Origin: MPNP01 sp026709725
GTDB taxonomy: Bacteria > Pseudomonadota > Alphaproteobacteria > Rhodobacterales > Rhodobacteraceae
Length of the DNA: 64,000 nucleotides
Direction: 5' to 3'
NCBI GenBank assembly: GCA_965200805.1
Contig: OZ241384.1
Location: 1,240,001-1,304,000 of the forward strand
Shown here: piece by piece, positions 43,846 through 51,933 of the stretch
Layout of the letters: each line of letters begins with the position of its first letter
How positions within the stretch are numbered: the first letter of the stretch is position 1
Program-made: the position numbers and the translations under genes
The notes under the pieces: model-generated
Told to the model about the DNA's origin: nothing
Database searches by the model: none
Seen by the model: only the letters and a program-made list of their open reading frames with translations

Positions 43846-43885
43846 ATCCTGCCCGGATGCGGGAGGGAGGTGGCCCGGGCAGGAT
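43846..43885 (+). terminator. Candidate hairpin terminator or mRNA-stabilising structure after petABC
   Basis: ATCCTGCCCGG at 43846-43856 and CCGGGCAGGAT at 43875-43885 form a perfect 11-bp stem with an 18-base loop, about 80 bases after the petC stop. No U-run follows, so an intrinsic terminator is not certain; it may instead protect the 3' end of the transcript. Confidence 0.45.
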
Positions 43886-43889
43886 GCTG

Positions 43890-43903
43890 CATGCCCGGGC
43901 ATG
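43890..43903. other. 14-bp perfect palindrome
   Basis: CATGCCCGGGCATG, immediately after the larger hairpin and sharing its CCCGGGCA core. Could be part of the same transcript-end structure or a protein-binding site. Confidence 0.45.
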
Positions 43904-44331
43904 ACGGGCGACCGCCGAAAGTCTCTCCGATCACGGGATGATCGTCGCATTGAGGCGTGGTGTCCTGCTGACCGTGGGTCAGCGGCGCACCGTGTATCAG
44001 GCGGATTCGCGGCAGGTCCGCAAGCCGGGATGCGTTCGACCTTGCCTGCGCCCACTTCGCGGATTTTTTGCAAATCAGCCCGGAATAGCCTGTGGATCTG
44101 ACGGTTTCGGGGAATGGTGAACCGACCCCGTTTGTGGATTGACGGGACAGGTGCCGCGAATGGGCTCCGATCTGAATTTCACGGACATGACGACATTTGA
44201 AAAGTCGCTGGCAATGACGGATCCGGCTCTTATTATGTCGGGCGGATCGTGGTAGAGTCCGGCTGTTGCATTCAGTTTGTCCGATATTTCGGGCAATTGG
44301 CGGATGCCGGCAGAAATGAAGGATGCGATCA

Positions 44332-46134
44332 ATGATCAGTACAGCCACTCCCTGGCATTCCATGCTGGCAGAATTGACTGCGGTGGCAGCCGGCAGGCGG
44401 CCGGCAGATCTGGTCCTGCGACAATGCCGATTGGTCAATGTCCAGAGCAGGGAGATTCTTGATGATCAGGACATTGCGATTCTTGGCGGTCGGTTTGCCT
44501 ATTGCGGCGTGGATGCCGGTCATTGTGTCGGTGCTGATACAGAGATCGTTGAGGCTGGGGGCCTGTATGCGCTTCCCGGTCTGTGCGATGCGCATATGCA
44601 TATTGAATCAGGAATGCTGACACCAGCCCGCTTTGCCGAAGCCGTCATTCCGCATGGCACCACAACGATGTTCGTCGATCCGCATGAGATTGCCAATGTG
44701 CTCGGTCTTGCAGGTGTCCGACTGATGAATGATGAGGCCCGCCAGCAACCTGTGAACATTTTTGTCCAGATACCATCGTGCATCCCATCAGCACCGGGGC
44801 TGGAGACACCGGGGGCCGATCTGGGCCCGTCCGAGGTCGCCGAAGCCCTGAAATGGCCGAACATTATCGGACTTGGTGAAATGATGAATTATCCCGGAGC
44901 CGCAGCCGGGGATCCCAGGATGCTTGAAGAAATGTCCCTGACCATGGCGGCAGGAAAAACCGTTGGCGGACATTATGCGTCGCCTGATGTCGATGATGGG
45001 TTTCATGCCTATGTTGCCAGTGGTCCGGCTGATGATCATGAGAGCACCCGGGAGAGTGATGCCATTGCACGCGTTCGTCAGGGAATGCGTGTCATGCTGC
45101 GGCTCGGCTCGGCATGGCATGATGTTGAAAGCCAGATCACCGCGGTTGTCGAGAAAAATCTTGATCCGCGCAATTTTCTGCTTTGCACCGATGACTGCAA
45201 CGCCAACACCCTTGTCTTTGATGGTCACATGGACAGGGTTGTACGGCATGCAATCGCATGCGGCTGTGACCCTGTTGTGGCTCTGCAGATGGCGACCATC
45301 AATACCGCAACACATTTTGGTCTTGAGCGTGAGCTTGGCTCCATTGCCCCGGGGCGGCGTGCAGATCTGATTCTGACCGATGATCTTGCGACGTTGCCGA
45401 TCCTGGAGGTCTATGCCCGCGGTCGGCATGTGGCAAGCCGGGGCGCAATGACCATTGAGACTCCGATGATCAATTGGCCGGATGATGCACGCCGTTCGGT
45501 CAGGACTGGCCGCCGCCTGGACAAATCGGATTTTGTCATCACCGTTGACAAGTCCCCGAAGGACAATCTCATAACAGCCAATGTGATCGGTATTCTTGAG
45601 AATCTGGCGCCCACCCGCCATTTGCGTTTTGAGATGCCGGTTGTTGACGGTGTGGTGTCCATTGATGTGGAGCAGGGCATCTCCCAGGTTGCACTGGTCG
45701 AGCGCCACAGGGAAACCGGCAGGGTTGTGCACGGATTTGTACACGGATTTGGCTATCGGGGATCAATGGCACTTGCATCAACCATTGCTCACGACTGCCA
45801 CCATATGATCATTGTTGGAACATCGCATGCCGAAATGGCAATGGCTGCCAATCATCTCGCTGAAATTGATGGGGGAATCAGTCTCTGGCAGGATGGGTAT
45901 GAGCAAGCCACAGTCCACTTGCCCATCGCCGGCCTGATGTCGGACAGCCCGGCGGTTTCCGTTGCCAATGAGCTTGAGAACCTGACCAGGGCGATGCAGG
46001 CATGTGGCTGCAGCCTGAATAACGCCTACATGCAGCATACATTGCTGGCGCTTGCAGTGATCCCCGAGTTGCGCATCTCGGATCTTGGCCTTGTTGACGT
46101 GAACACATTTTCCCTCACTGAGGTTTTCGCATGA
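44332..46134 (+). CDS. ade: Adenine deaminase
   Basis: A 600-residue amidohydrolase-fold adenine deaminase, converting adenine to hypoxanthine and ammonia. The metal site shows GLCDAHMHIESGML, PHGTTTMFVDPHEIANVLG, LGEMMNYPG, GGHYASPD and LLCTDDCNANTL; the C-terminal domain with DNLITANVIG, GFGYRGSMALASTIAHDCHH and VVGT-like segments is specific to this family and separates it from adenosine deaminases. The ATG at 44332 has AAGGA nine bases upstream; one at 44323 sits too close to it. It overlaps amn by four bases (ATGA), so the two genes are translationally coupled: Amn releases adenine, which this enzyme consumes. Confidence 0.95.
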   Translation: MISTATPWHSMLAELTAVAAGRRPADLVLRQCRLVNVQSREILDDQDIAILGGRFAYCGVDAGHCVGADTEIVEAGGLYALPGLCDAHMHIESGMLTPARFAEAVIPHGTTTMFVDPHEIANVLGLAGVRLMNDEARQQPVNIFVQIPSCIPSAPGLETPGADLGPSEVAEALKWPNIIGLGEMMNYPGAAAGDPRMLEEMSLTMAAGKTVGGHYASPDVDDGFHAYVASGPADDHESTRESDAIARVRQGMRVMLRLGSAWHDVESQITAVVEKNLDPRNFLLCTDDCNANTLVFDGHMDRVVRHAIACGCDPVVALQMATINTATHFGLERELGSIAPGRRADLILTDDLATLPILEVYARGRHVASRGAMTIETPMINWPDDARRSVRTGRRLDKSDFVITVDKSPKDNLITANVIGILENLAPTRHLRFEMPVVDGVVSIDVEQGISQVALVERHRETGRVVHGFVHGFGYRGSMALASTIAHDCHHMIIVGTSHAEMAMAANHLAEIDGGISLWQDGYEQATVHLPIAGLMSDSPAVSVANELENLTRAMQACGCSLNNAYMQHTLLALAVIPELRISDLGLVDVNTFSLTEVFA

Positions 46135-47624
46135 AGGTGATTGTTGACCATCGCCCACCCCGCCAGTTTACGGGTCCCGACCCACTGGAGCCTGTGCTCT
46201 GCCGTACAGCGGAAGATGTCCTTGATTCACTTCAGGCATTCTATGCGCATTCCACGGGTTTTCTGCGTCGGCAACTCAAGCAGGTTGATGACACAGCATC
46301 ATCGCCGCAGAGTTTTCGAGCGTGCTATCCGGAACTCGTTCTGGAGATCACCGACTACAGTGTCGGTGACAGCCGTTTGTCCTACGGGCGGGTTGACCTG
46401 CCCGGAGTCTATGCGACAACGATCACCAGACCCGAACTCTTCTCAAGCTACCTCATCGAGCAGGTCGGTCTGCTGATCGAGCATCACGGAGTGCCGTTGA
46501 CTGTCAGGCAGTCCACGACACCCATACCCATCCACTTCGCTCTGGATGGAGACCATGCGGATGCCATCGATCTGCCGGGCCTGCAGGATGGCATGCACCG
46601 AAATTATTTCGATGTTCCCGACCTGTCGGTCATGAATGATGATATCGTCAACGGGATCGGGTTTGGCAACGAATACCCCACACAGCCGCTGGCACTGTTT
46701 CCCGCGCCGCGGGTGGATTACTCGCTGGCACGACTTGAGCATTACACCGCCACTGATCCGGGGCATTTCCAGTCGTTCGTCCTCTTTACCAATTACCAGC
46801 AGTATGTGGATGAATTCATCGATTATGCCCGTCGGGCGATTGACAGCCCGGCATCCGGCTACAACACTCTCGTTCTTCCGGGGAATCAGGTCCTGCACCA
46901 TGCGAAGGATCCCATCATCTGGCCGGAACGCCTGCCCCAGATGCCGGCATGCCATCTGACACGGGCTGATGGAAGAGGGATCAGCATCATCAATATCGGA
47001 GTTGGTCCATCGAATGCCAAGACGGCCACGGATCATATCGCGGTCCTGCGCCCGGATACCTGGATCATGCTTGGCCATTGCGCGGGTCTGCGGACAACCC
47101 AGCGTCTGGGTGATTATGTTCTGGCGCATGCCTATCTCAGAGAGGATCAGGTTCTTGACAGTGACCTGCCGACATGGGTCCCCATCCCGGCCCTGGCGGA
47201 AGTGCAACAGGGGCTTGAACATGCTGTTGCAAGCGTGACCAGTCGGCAGGGCTACGATATCAAGGAAATCATGCGCACCGGTACAGTTGCCTCAACCTCC
47301 AATCGCAATTGGGAACTGCGGACCCGCTCCGACTCGATCATGTCACTCAGTCAATCACGCGCCATCGGCCTTGATATGGAGTCGGCCACCATTGCCGGCA
47401 ACGGCTTCCGCTTCCGCGTTCCCTACGGGACGCTGCTCTGCGTCTCGGACAAGCCCCTGCATGGCGAACTCAAGCTTGCCGGGATGGCCAATGAGTTTTA
47501 TCAGAACCAGGTCAGCAAGCATCTGCTTGTTGGCATTGCAGCCCTGGAAAATCTTCGTGCCATGCCCCGCGAATTCCTGCACTCCCGCAAATTGCGCAGT
47601 TTTGAGGAAACAGCCTTCAAGTAA
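46131..47624 (+). CDS. amn: AMP nucleosidase
   Basis: A 497-residue Amn, which hydrolyses AMP to adenine and ribose 5-phosphate and so regulates adenylate pools. The N-terminal regulatory domain (AYPEL-like blocks, here RACYPELVLEITDYSVGDSR) precedes a nucleoside-phosphorylase-fold catalytic domain containing IINIGVGPSNAKTATDHIAV, WIMLGHCAGLRTTQRLGDYV and the GLDMESATIAGNGFRFRVPY segment (shown in part) with the catalytic acidic residue. The ending RSFEETAFK is typical. It overlaps ade by four bases. Together the pair turns AMP into hypoxanthine, a purine salvage or overflow route. Confidence 0.95.
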   Translation: MKVIVDHRPPRQFTGPDPLEPVLCRTAEDVLDSLQAFYAHSTGFLRRQLKQVDDTASSPQSFRACYPELVLEITDYSVGDSRLSYGRVDLPGVYATTITRPELFSSYLIEQVGLLIEHHGVPLTVRQSTTPIPIHFALDGDHADAIDLPGLQDGMHRNYFDVPDLSVMNDDIVNGIGFGNEYPTQPLALFPAPRVDYSLARLEHYTATDPGHFQSFVLFTNYQQYVDEFIDYARRAIDSPASGYNTLVLPGNQVLHHAKDPIIWPERLPQMPACHLTRADGRGISIINIGVGPSNAKTATDHIAVLRPDTWIMLGHCAGLRTTQRLGDYVLAHAYLREDQVLDSDLPTWVPIPALAEVQQGLEHAVASVTSRQGYDIKEIMRTGTVASTSNRNWELRTRSDSIMSLSQSRAIGLDMESATIAGNGFRFRVPYGTLLCVSDKPLHGELKLAGMANEFYQNQVSKHLLVGIAALENLRAMPREFLHSRKLRSFEETAFK

Positions 47625-47748
47625 ATCCAGAAGCAATGGCGATCAATGATGGACGAAGACCAGTCACAGTACCTGAATTCACGTTTTGCATTGATGCTCA
47701 TCCAGATTATATCGTCAGCAACAAGCCGTCTTCAGGACCTGAAAATCT

Positions 47749-48882
47749 ATGACTTCACGCTTACAATTCCCCGCATTGAGCATAAAGGGCTTCAGGGGGA
47801 TCAGATCCCTTGAAATCAGTGACTTTGGCAGGGTAACACTGCTCACTGGCAAGAACAGCATCGGCAAGACCACCGTCCTTGAAGCCATCCGACTCTTCGC
47901 TTCCAGAGGGGATAACCGTTCAATCATCAGTCTCCTGGAAGACCGTGAGGAACTTCTGTCCGGTACCGATGAAGATGGTAATATGGTATCCTATCCAAAT
48001 TTCGTGTCCCTGTTCCACAACTACAATCCTGGCAATGGACAAGATGTTCCATCACCCATTGAGATCGCTGTTGCAGAAGGATCCAATCGCCTCACCCTTA
48101 ATCTGATTGATTCAAAAGAACATGAGGATAAAGAAACCGCTTTTATTGATGATGATCTTCCTTTGAAAGATCTCCATGTTACGGTTGGTAAATCCAGGCG
48201 TACACTTCCGGTCGGGCCAATCGATTTGCGATTTCAAGGACGGTTCTATCCAAATAGAGGGGGGCTTGCGCGTAGTCCAGATAATTGGCCCGACCCCATT
48301 GCCATTCAATCCCTGGGACCCGGGTTGCCCAATAATTACGAAGTTACGAAATTTTGGGATAATATAGCCCTCACGGATGCCGAGGATTTTGTGGTCAATG
48401 CCCTGCGCTTGGTTGTGGGAGAAAAGCTTGAACGCCTTGCAGTCATCGGCGATGCGTCAGGGGGTTATAGAAGTCTTCGAAGATGGGGTCGTCGTTTCGT
48501 TGCCAAATTCAGTGCGTCATCTGATCCGATACCATTAAAGCGTCTTGGAGATGGTGCCCAGCGTCTTTTGGGTATTGCATTGGCTCTGGAGAATTGCCGG
48601 AATGGCATCCTCCTGATTGATGAAATCGAAAATGGAATTCACTACTCTGTGATGCCCAAACTGTGGGAGATGATCTTCAAATCTGCACGAGAAGGCAATG
48701 TTCAGGTCATTGCTGCGACGCACAGCTGGGACTGCGTAGCCAGTTTTGCCTTCAAATCAAATGAGACCGATGAGGTTGGGGCACTCGTCCGCCTTGAATC
48801 CGGTGAGGATGACCTTTTTGCCGTTCACTACGATGAGGATGACCTGAAGGCAGTAGCAGAACAGAGGATTGAGGTTCGATGA
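47749..48882 (+). CDS. AAA family ATPase (OLD-like, AAA_15/AAA_21)
   Basis: A 377-residue ABC-type ATPase of the OLD/RecF-like class. It opens with PALSIKGFRGIRSLEI, the usual strand before Walker A, which is LLTGKNSIGKTTVLEAI (GKNSIGKT at 34-41). A signature-like LGDGAQRLLGIALALE is followed by Walker B GILLIDEIENGIHY and the switch histidine in VIAATHSWDC. There is no TOPRIM nuclease domain in this chain; the following gene, overlapping by four bases, appears to supply it. Two-gene ATPase/TOPRIM-like pairs of this kind (for example AriA-AriB of PARIS) act in phage defence. The pair is more AT-rich than the housekeeping genes around it, which suggests transfer. A defence role is inference. 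Confidence 0.85.
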   Translation: MTSRLQFPALSIKGFRGIRSLEISDFGRVTLLTGKNSIGKTTVLEAIRLFASRGDNRSIISLLEDREELLSGTDEDGNMVSYPNFVSLFHNYNPGNGQDVPSPIEIAVAEGSNRLTLNLIDSKEHEDKETAFIDDDLPLKDLHVTVGKSRRTLPVGPIDLRFQGRFYPNRGGLARSPDNWPDPIAIQSLGPGLPNNYEVTKFWDNIALTDAEDFVVNALRLVVGEKLERLAVIGDASGGYRSLRRWGRRFVAKFSASSDPIPLKRLGDGAQRLLGIALALENCRNGILLIDEIENGIHYSVMPKLWEMIFKSAREGNVQVIAATHSWDCVASFAFKSNETDEVGALVRLESGEDDLFAVHYDEDDLKAVAEQRIEVR

Positions 48883-49514
48883 TCGACATGGGGCCGACGA
48901 CAAATACTCGTGCCCTTCTTGTGGAAGGCCTTGACGACAGGAAGGTTGTTGAGAATCTTCTTGACAAGTGCAATCTCTGCCACTTGGACATCAAAGTGGA
49001 AGTCAAAGGCGGTTTCGATCAATTAAGGAAGTCGATCTCCAGCGAACTTAAGGTGTCAGGGCGCGAGGCATTGGGTATTCTTGTCGATGCCAACGATGAC
49101 CTCTGTGCCCGTTGGCAGTCGATTACTGATCAACTCGACAGAGCTGGTGCCGGTTTTCATGCGCCACCAAAACCTTCATATGGGGGTGCAGTTCTTACCG
49201 GATCAAGGGGCATTAGGGTCGGCGTATGGCTTATGCCAGATAACAGAAGTTCAGGCGAACTGGAGGATTTTGTCTTCAAGATGATCCCGCAATCAGACCC
49301 CATATTGCCACAAAGCATGAAATACATTGATGGTATTGATGCAGGTGATCGGAAGTTCAATAATAATAAGATCACCGGGGCTTACGTACATGCATGGCTG
49401 GCAACGCTCGAAAGCCCGCGGCAAATGGGTACTGCTATTCTATCTGGCGATCTCAATATAAATGCCGAGGAAGCAGTTCTTTTCGTCGACTGGATAAAAG
49501 AATTGTATAAGTGA
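48879..49514 (+). CDS. DUF3226 (TOPRIM-like) protein, partner of the ATPase
   Basis: A 211-residue protein matching DUF3226. The first conserved acidic position is in TRALLVEGLDDRKVVENLL, the second in ALGILVDANDDLCARW, the arrangement of a TOPRIM-type fold (Glu, then DxD). Further family landmarks are SYGGAVLTG, VGVWLMPDNRSSGELEDFV, the NNNKITGAYVHAWLA segment and a final LFVDWIKELY. It starts within the stop codon of the ATPase gene (ATGA overlap), so the two are translated as a unit. By analogy with PARIS AriB and OLD it may be a nuclease controlled by the ATPase; this is not shown by sequence. Confidence 0.82.
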   Translation: MIDMGPTTNTRALLVEGLDDRKVVENLLDKCNLCHLDIKVEVKGGFDQLRKSISSELKVSGREALGILVDANDDLCARWQSITDQLDRAGAGFHAPPKPSYGGAVLTGSRGIRVGVWLMPDNRSSGELEDFVFKMIPQSDPILPQSMKYIDGIDAGDRKFNNNKITGAYVHAWLATLESPRQMGTAILSGDLNINAEEAVLFVDWIKELYK

Positions 49515-50016
49515 TGCTCTATGCATCGGACCGAGAAATTTGGTGGTTTGTCATTATGCAAGATGCATATGGGAGTTGTGTGATTGGATATTGATGGAGA
49601 ACCGCCAATTATGGGATTGCGGAGCAGAAACGGAGCAACTGATCATTCAGATAGGGTGACAATGATGTCCGCCTCATGACCGCTTTCCTGAAAGGTCCCC
49701 AATCAAAATGTGCTGGCTCAATCCCCCTTCTCCGTTCCCATTATGACAACAAGGGAGGTTCGTTTCCTGCGACTGGGTCGGTGTGGAGCGAACAGGCCCC
49801 GCAAGGGTTTATGGACGGCGGTCTCCTTCATCCGGCCTTGATCGCGATTGTCATGCAGATGTCTTCAAGGACAATGCGCCATGCTCGCGACCGACGCTGG
49901 CTGTATTATGCACACGCACATCATCGTATTGAAATCAGCAATCACTGATTGTATGTGCGCCCTTTATGGAACGATCAGCAACAATGCTGTTTGTAGAATC
50001 AATAAGAGAGGAAATC
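49515..50016. other. Intergenic region upstream of the HU gene
   Basis: About 500 bases after the ATPase/DUF3226 pair. An open frame at 49676-49948 has no ribosome site or recognisable sequence. The right end should hold the HU promoter. No RNA gene or repeat recognised. Confidence 0.4.
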
Positions 50017-50304
50017 ATGGCAACAGATCTAATGAGCAAGGCTGAATTGTTGAAAGCAGTCAGCGAGAAGTCAGGACTGAGTGCAGGCGACAGCGGTGCA
50101 GTGCTCGACGCACTGTCCGAAACAATTGCTGAGCAGGTTGCGGCCGGTAGGACGGTTCAGCTTCTGGGTGTGGGCAGAATATCCCGCCGTTGGCGTGAAG
50201 AACGCACAGCCCGCAATCCCAGGACCAATGCTGAGGTCAAGGTGCCGGCACGGCATGTTCCGGCAATTTCCTGGGCTTCCAATTTCAAATCATCAATTGC
50301 CTGA
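50017..50304 (+). CDS. HU/IHF-family DNA-binding protein
   Basis: A 95-residue nucleoid protein. The N-terminal helices MSKAELLKAVSEKSGLSAGD and LDALSETIAEQVAAGRTVQL precede the beta-arm core GVGRISRRWREERTARNPRT, with the DNA-intercalating region around the RNPRTNAEVKVPA stretch and a C-terminal SNFKSSIA helix. The pattern fits HU rather than IHF subunits, although the arm is a little divergent (GVGRISRRWRE in place of GFGTFxxxxR). The ATG at 50017 has GAGAGGAA upstream; an ATG at 49966 lacks support. It lies between the ATPase/DUF3226 pair and a transporter on the same strand. It may be a second, accessory HU copy. Confidence 0.88.
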   Translation: MATDLMSKAELLKAVSEKSGLSAGDSGAVLDALSETIAEQVAAGRTVQLLGVGRISRRWREERTARNPRTNAEVKVPARHVPAISWASNFKSSIA

Positions 50305-50339
50305 ACACCGATCAGCAGACAGAAGTTTGATGAACGCAA

Positions 50340-51239
50340 TTGGACAGACCGTATGCGCTTGACTGGATTGCGCTGGCCATGGGGGTGCTTTTTGCACTCA
50401 TATGGTCTAGTGCATTCACAACAGGGTGGATTGTTGTTCAGGCAATAGAGCCCTTCACTGCGCTCACTATCCGGTTTGCACTTTCAGGTTTTCTTGCCTT
50501 GGGGCTGGCCCTGTTATTGGGTCAGCCTTTTCCACATGGACGTCGTCAGTGGCGGGCCATACTGATCTTTGGCCTCTTCCAGAACGGTATCTATCTCGGT
50601 GCCAACTGGACTGCGATGCAATGGATCGATGCCTCACTTGGAGCGATTATCGGATCGACAATGCCGTTGCAGGTCGCCTTGCTCGGAGGAATACTCCTGC
50701 GCGATCGTCTTGGCTGGGTTGGCAATATTGGCCTTGTCACGGGATTCCTCGGCGTTCTTGTCATCATGTGGCCGCGCCTTGATATTGGTTATGTCGGTCT
50801 GGGTATCCTGCTGTGCCTCCTTGCTGCGCTGGCCCTCAGTATCGCGACGCTTGTTGCGCGTTCGGCAACATCCGGTGGCAATATCATGATGATCGTCGGT
50901 TTGCAGATGCTGGTTGGTTGTGCCCTTACCGCGATTCCGGCAGTTCTCTTTGAGACAATGACACTGCCCGTCTGGACGCCGGACCTGGCCTTCGCCTTTC
51001 TGTATCAGGTCATGGCTCCGGGGATTCTGGCAACCTGGATCTGGTTTGCACTCGTCCAGCGTATCGGTCCGACGCGGGCTTCATCCTTTCATTATCTGAA
51101 TCCTTTCCTTGGCGTTGCCGTTGCCACGGTTGTTCTTGATGAGCATATGGGGGTGATCGACCTTGCAGGGGTCCTGGTGATCACAATCGGGATCATTCTT
51201 GTCAACAACAGTCGCGGGAAGCGCCCGAAGTTGATCTGA
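50340..51239 (+). CDS. EamA/DMT-superfamily transporter
   Basis: A 299-residue membrane protein with ten predicted helices arranged as two EamA repeats, the layout of drug/metabolite exporters. The first repeat includes LFALIWSSAFTTGWIV and RFALSGFLALGLALLLG, and GASLGAIIGSTMPLQVALL-like sequence (here DASLGAIIGSTMPLQVALL); the second ends SSFHYLNPFLGVAVATVVL and GVLVITIGIILVNN, typical family endings. The start is uncertain: a TTG at 50340 has no clear ribosome site, and an ATG at 50379 would remove the first residues of helix one. Substrate unknown. It converges on the aldolase gene. Confidence 0.85.
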   Translation: MDRPYALDWIALAMGVLFALIWSSAFTTGWIVVQAIEPFTALTIRFALSGFLALGLALLLGQPFPHGRRQWRAILIFGLFQNGIYLGANWTAMQWIDASLGAIIGSTMPLQVALLGGILLRDRLGWVGNIGLVTGFLGVLVIMWPRLDIGYVGLGILLCLLAALALSIATLVARSATSGGNIMMIVGLQMLVGCALTAIPAVLFETMTLPVWTPDLAFAFLYQVMAPGILATWIWFALVQRIGPTRASSFHYLNPFLGVAVATVVLDEHMGVIDLAGVLVITIGIILVNNSRGKRPKLI

Positions 51240-51267
51240 CCGGCACCCCAGCCGTATGCGCGGACTG

Positions 51268-51933
51268 CTATCGGTTGATTTTCTTTCTGCCTGACTGCCC
51301 ATAGTTCCTACGAAACCACTGGTAGCTGCGCTTGATTTCCTCTGGAGGCAGCGCCTCGACATCGCCGCGCAGGAGGGCCAGATGGGTCGTCTTGGCGGCT
51401 TCCTCAAGGTAGAGTGCGAGGCTTGTCGCTGCTGTGGCGGACGCGCCCATTGTAAAGACGCCATGCGCCCTGACCAGGACTGCCATACCGCCCCCGGCCG
51501 TATCAACGATGGCCTGCCCGGTCTCAATTTCTCCTGGCCTGACATAGTTTGTGCAGGGAACATCCCGACCCAGAAGGTGTGTGATCGGTGTCAGGATGGC
51601 CGGGATTGACTCGCCCCGTGCTGCAAAACTCGTTGCATAGGGAGAATGCGTATGGGCAATGCCGAAGACATCATGTCGATGACGGTAGATGTAAAGATGA
51701 ATTCCGGTATCGACAGACGGTTTCATGGACCCCTCGACGATGGATCCGTCCAGATCGACGACAACCATGCTGTCCGGTGTCATGTCGGCAAATTTCACAC
51801 CTGAGGATTTAATGACAATGAGCCCTGTATCGGGATCGCGGGCCGAAACATTCCCACCTGTGCCAACCACCAGATTGTTTGCCGGCAATTCAAGGTTCTC
51901 CGCACAGACTTCAGATTTGAGATCTTCAAGCAT
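51268..51933 (-). CDS. Class II aldolase/adducin family protein (AraD/FucA type)
   Basis: A 221-residue zinc-dependent aldolase or epimerase. The active site shows NLVVGTGGNVSARDP with the phosphate-binding GN-S, IKSSGVKFADMTPD, the zinc ligands in IAHTHSPYATSFA, and a later LVRAHGVFTMG with the third histidine. L-fuculose-phosphate and L-ribulose-phosphate aldolases or 4-epimerases share this pattern, so the sugar cannot be read off. The ATG at 51933 overlaps the dehydrogenase stop by eight bases, so translation is coupled. It is the last gene of the kinase-dehydrogenase-aldolase unit and would act on the phosphorylated ketose that these produce. Confidence 0.88.
   Translation of the reverse strand: MLEDLKSEVCAENLELPANNLVVGTGGNVSARDPDTGLIVIKSSGVKFADMTPDSMVVVDLDGSIVEGSMKPSVDTGIHLYIYRHRHDVFGIAHTHSPYATSFAARGESIPAILTPITHLLGRDVPCTNYVRPGEIETGQAIVDTAGGGMAVLVRAHGVFTMGASATAATSLALYLEEAAKTTHLALLRGDVEALPPEEIKRSYQWFRRNYGQSGRKKINR

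Larger units (their letters stand above)
43768..44331. other. Intergenic region after petC with hairpins
   Basis: About 560 bases with no supported gene. The left half contains two strong inverted repeats (43846-43885 and 43890-43903); the right half should hold the promoter for ade. No RNA gene recognised. Confidence 0.5.

Noticed and set aside
44788..45744. 318-codon minus-strand open frame opposite ade
   Set aside because: Shadow of adenine deaminase; no ribosome site or domain.
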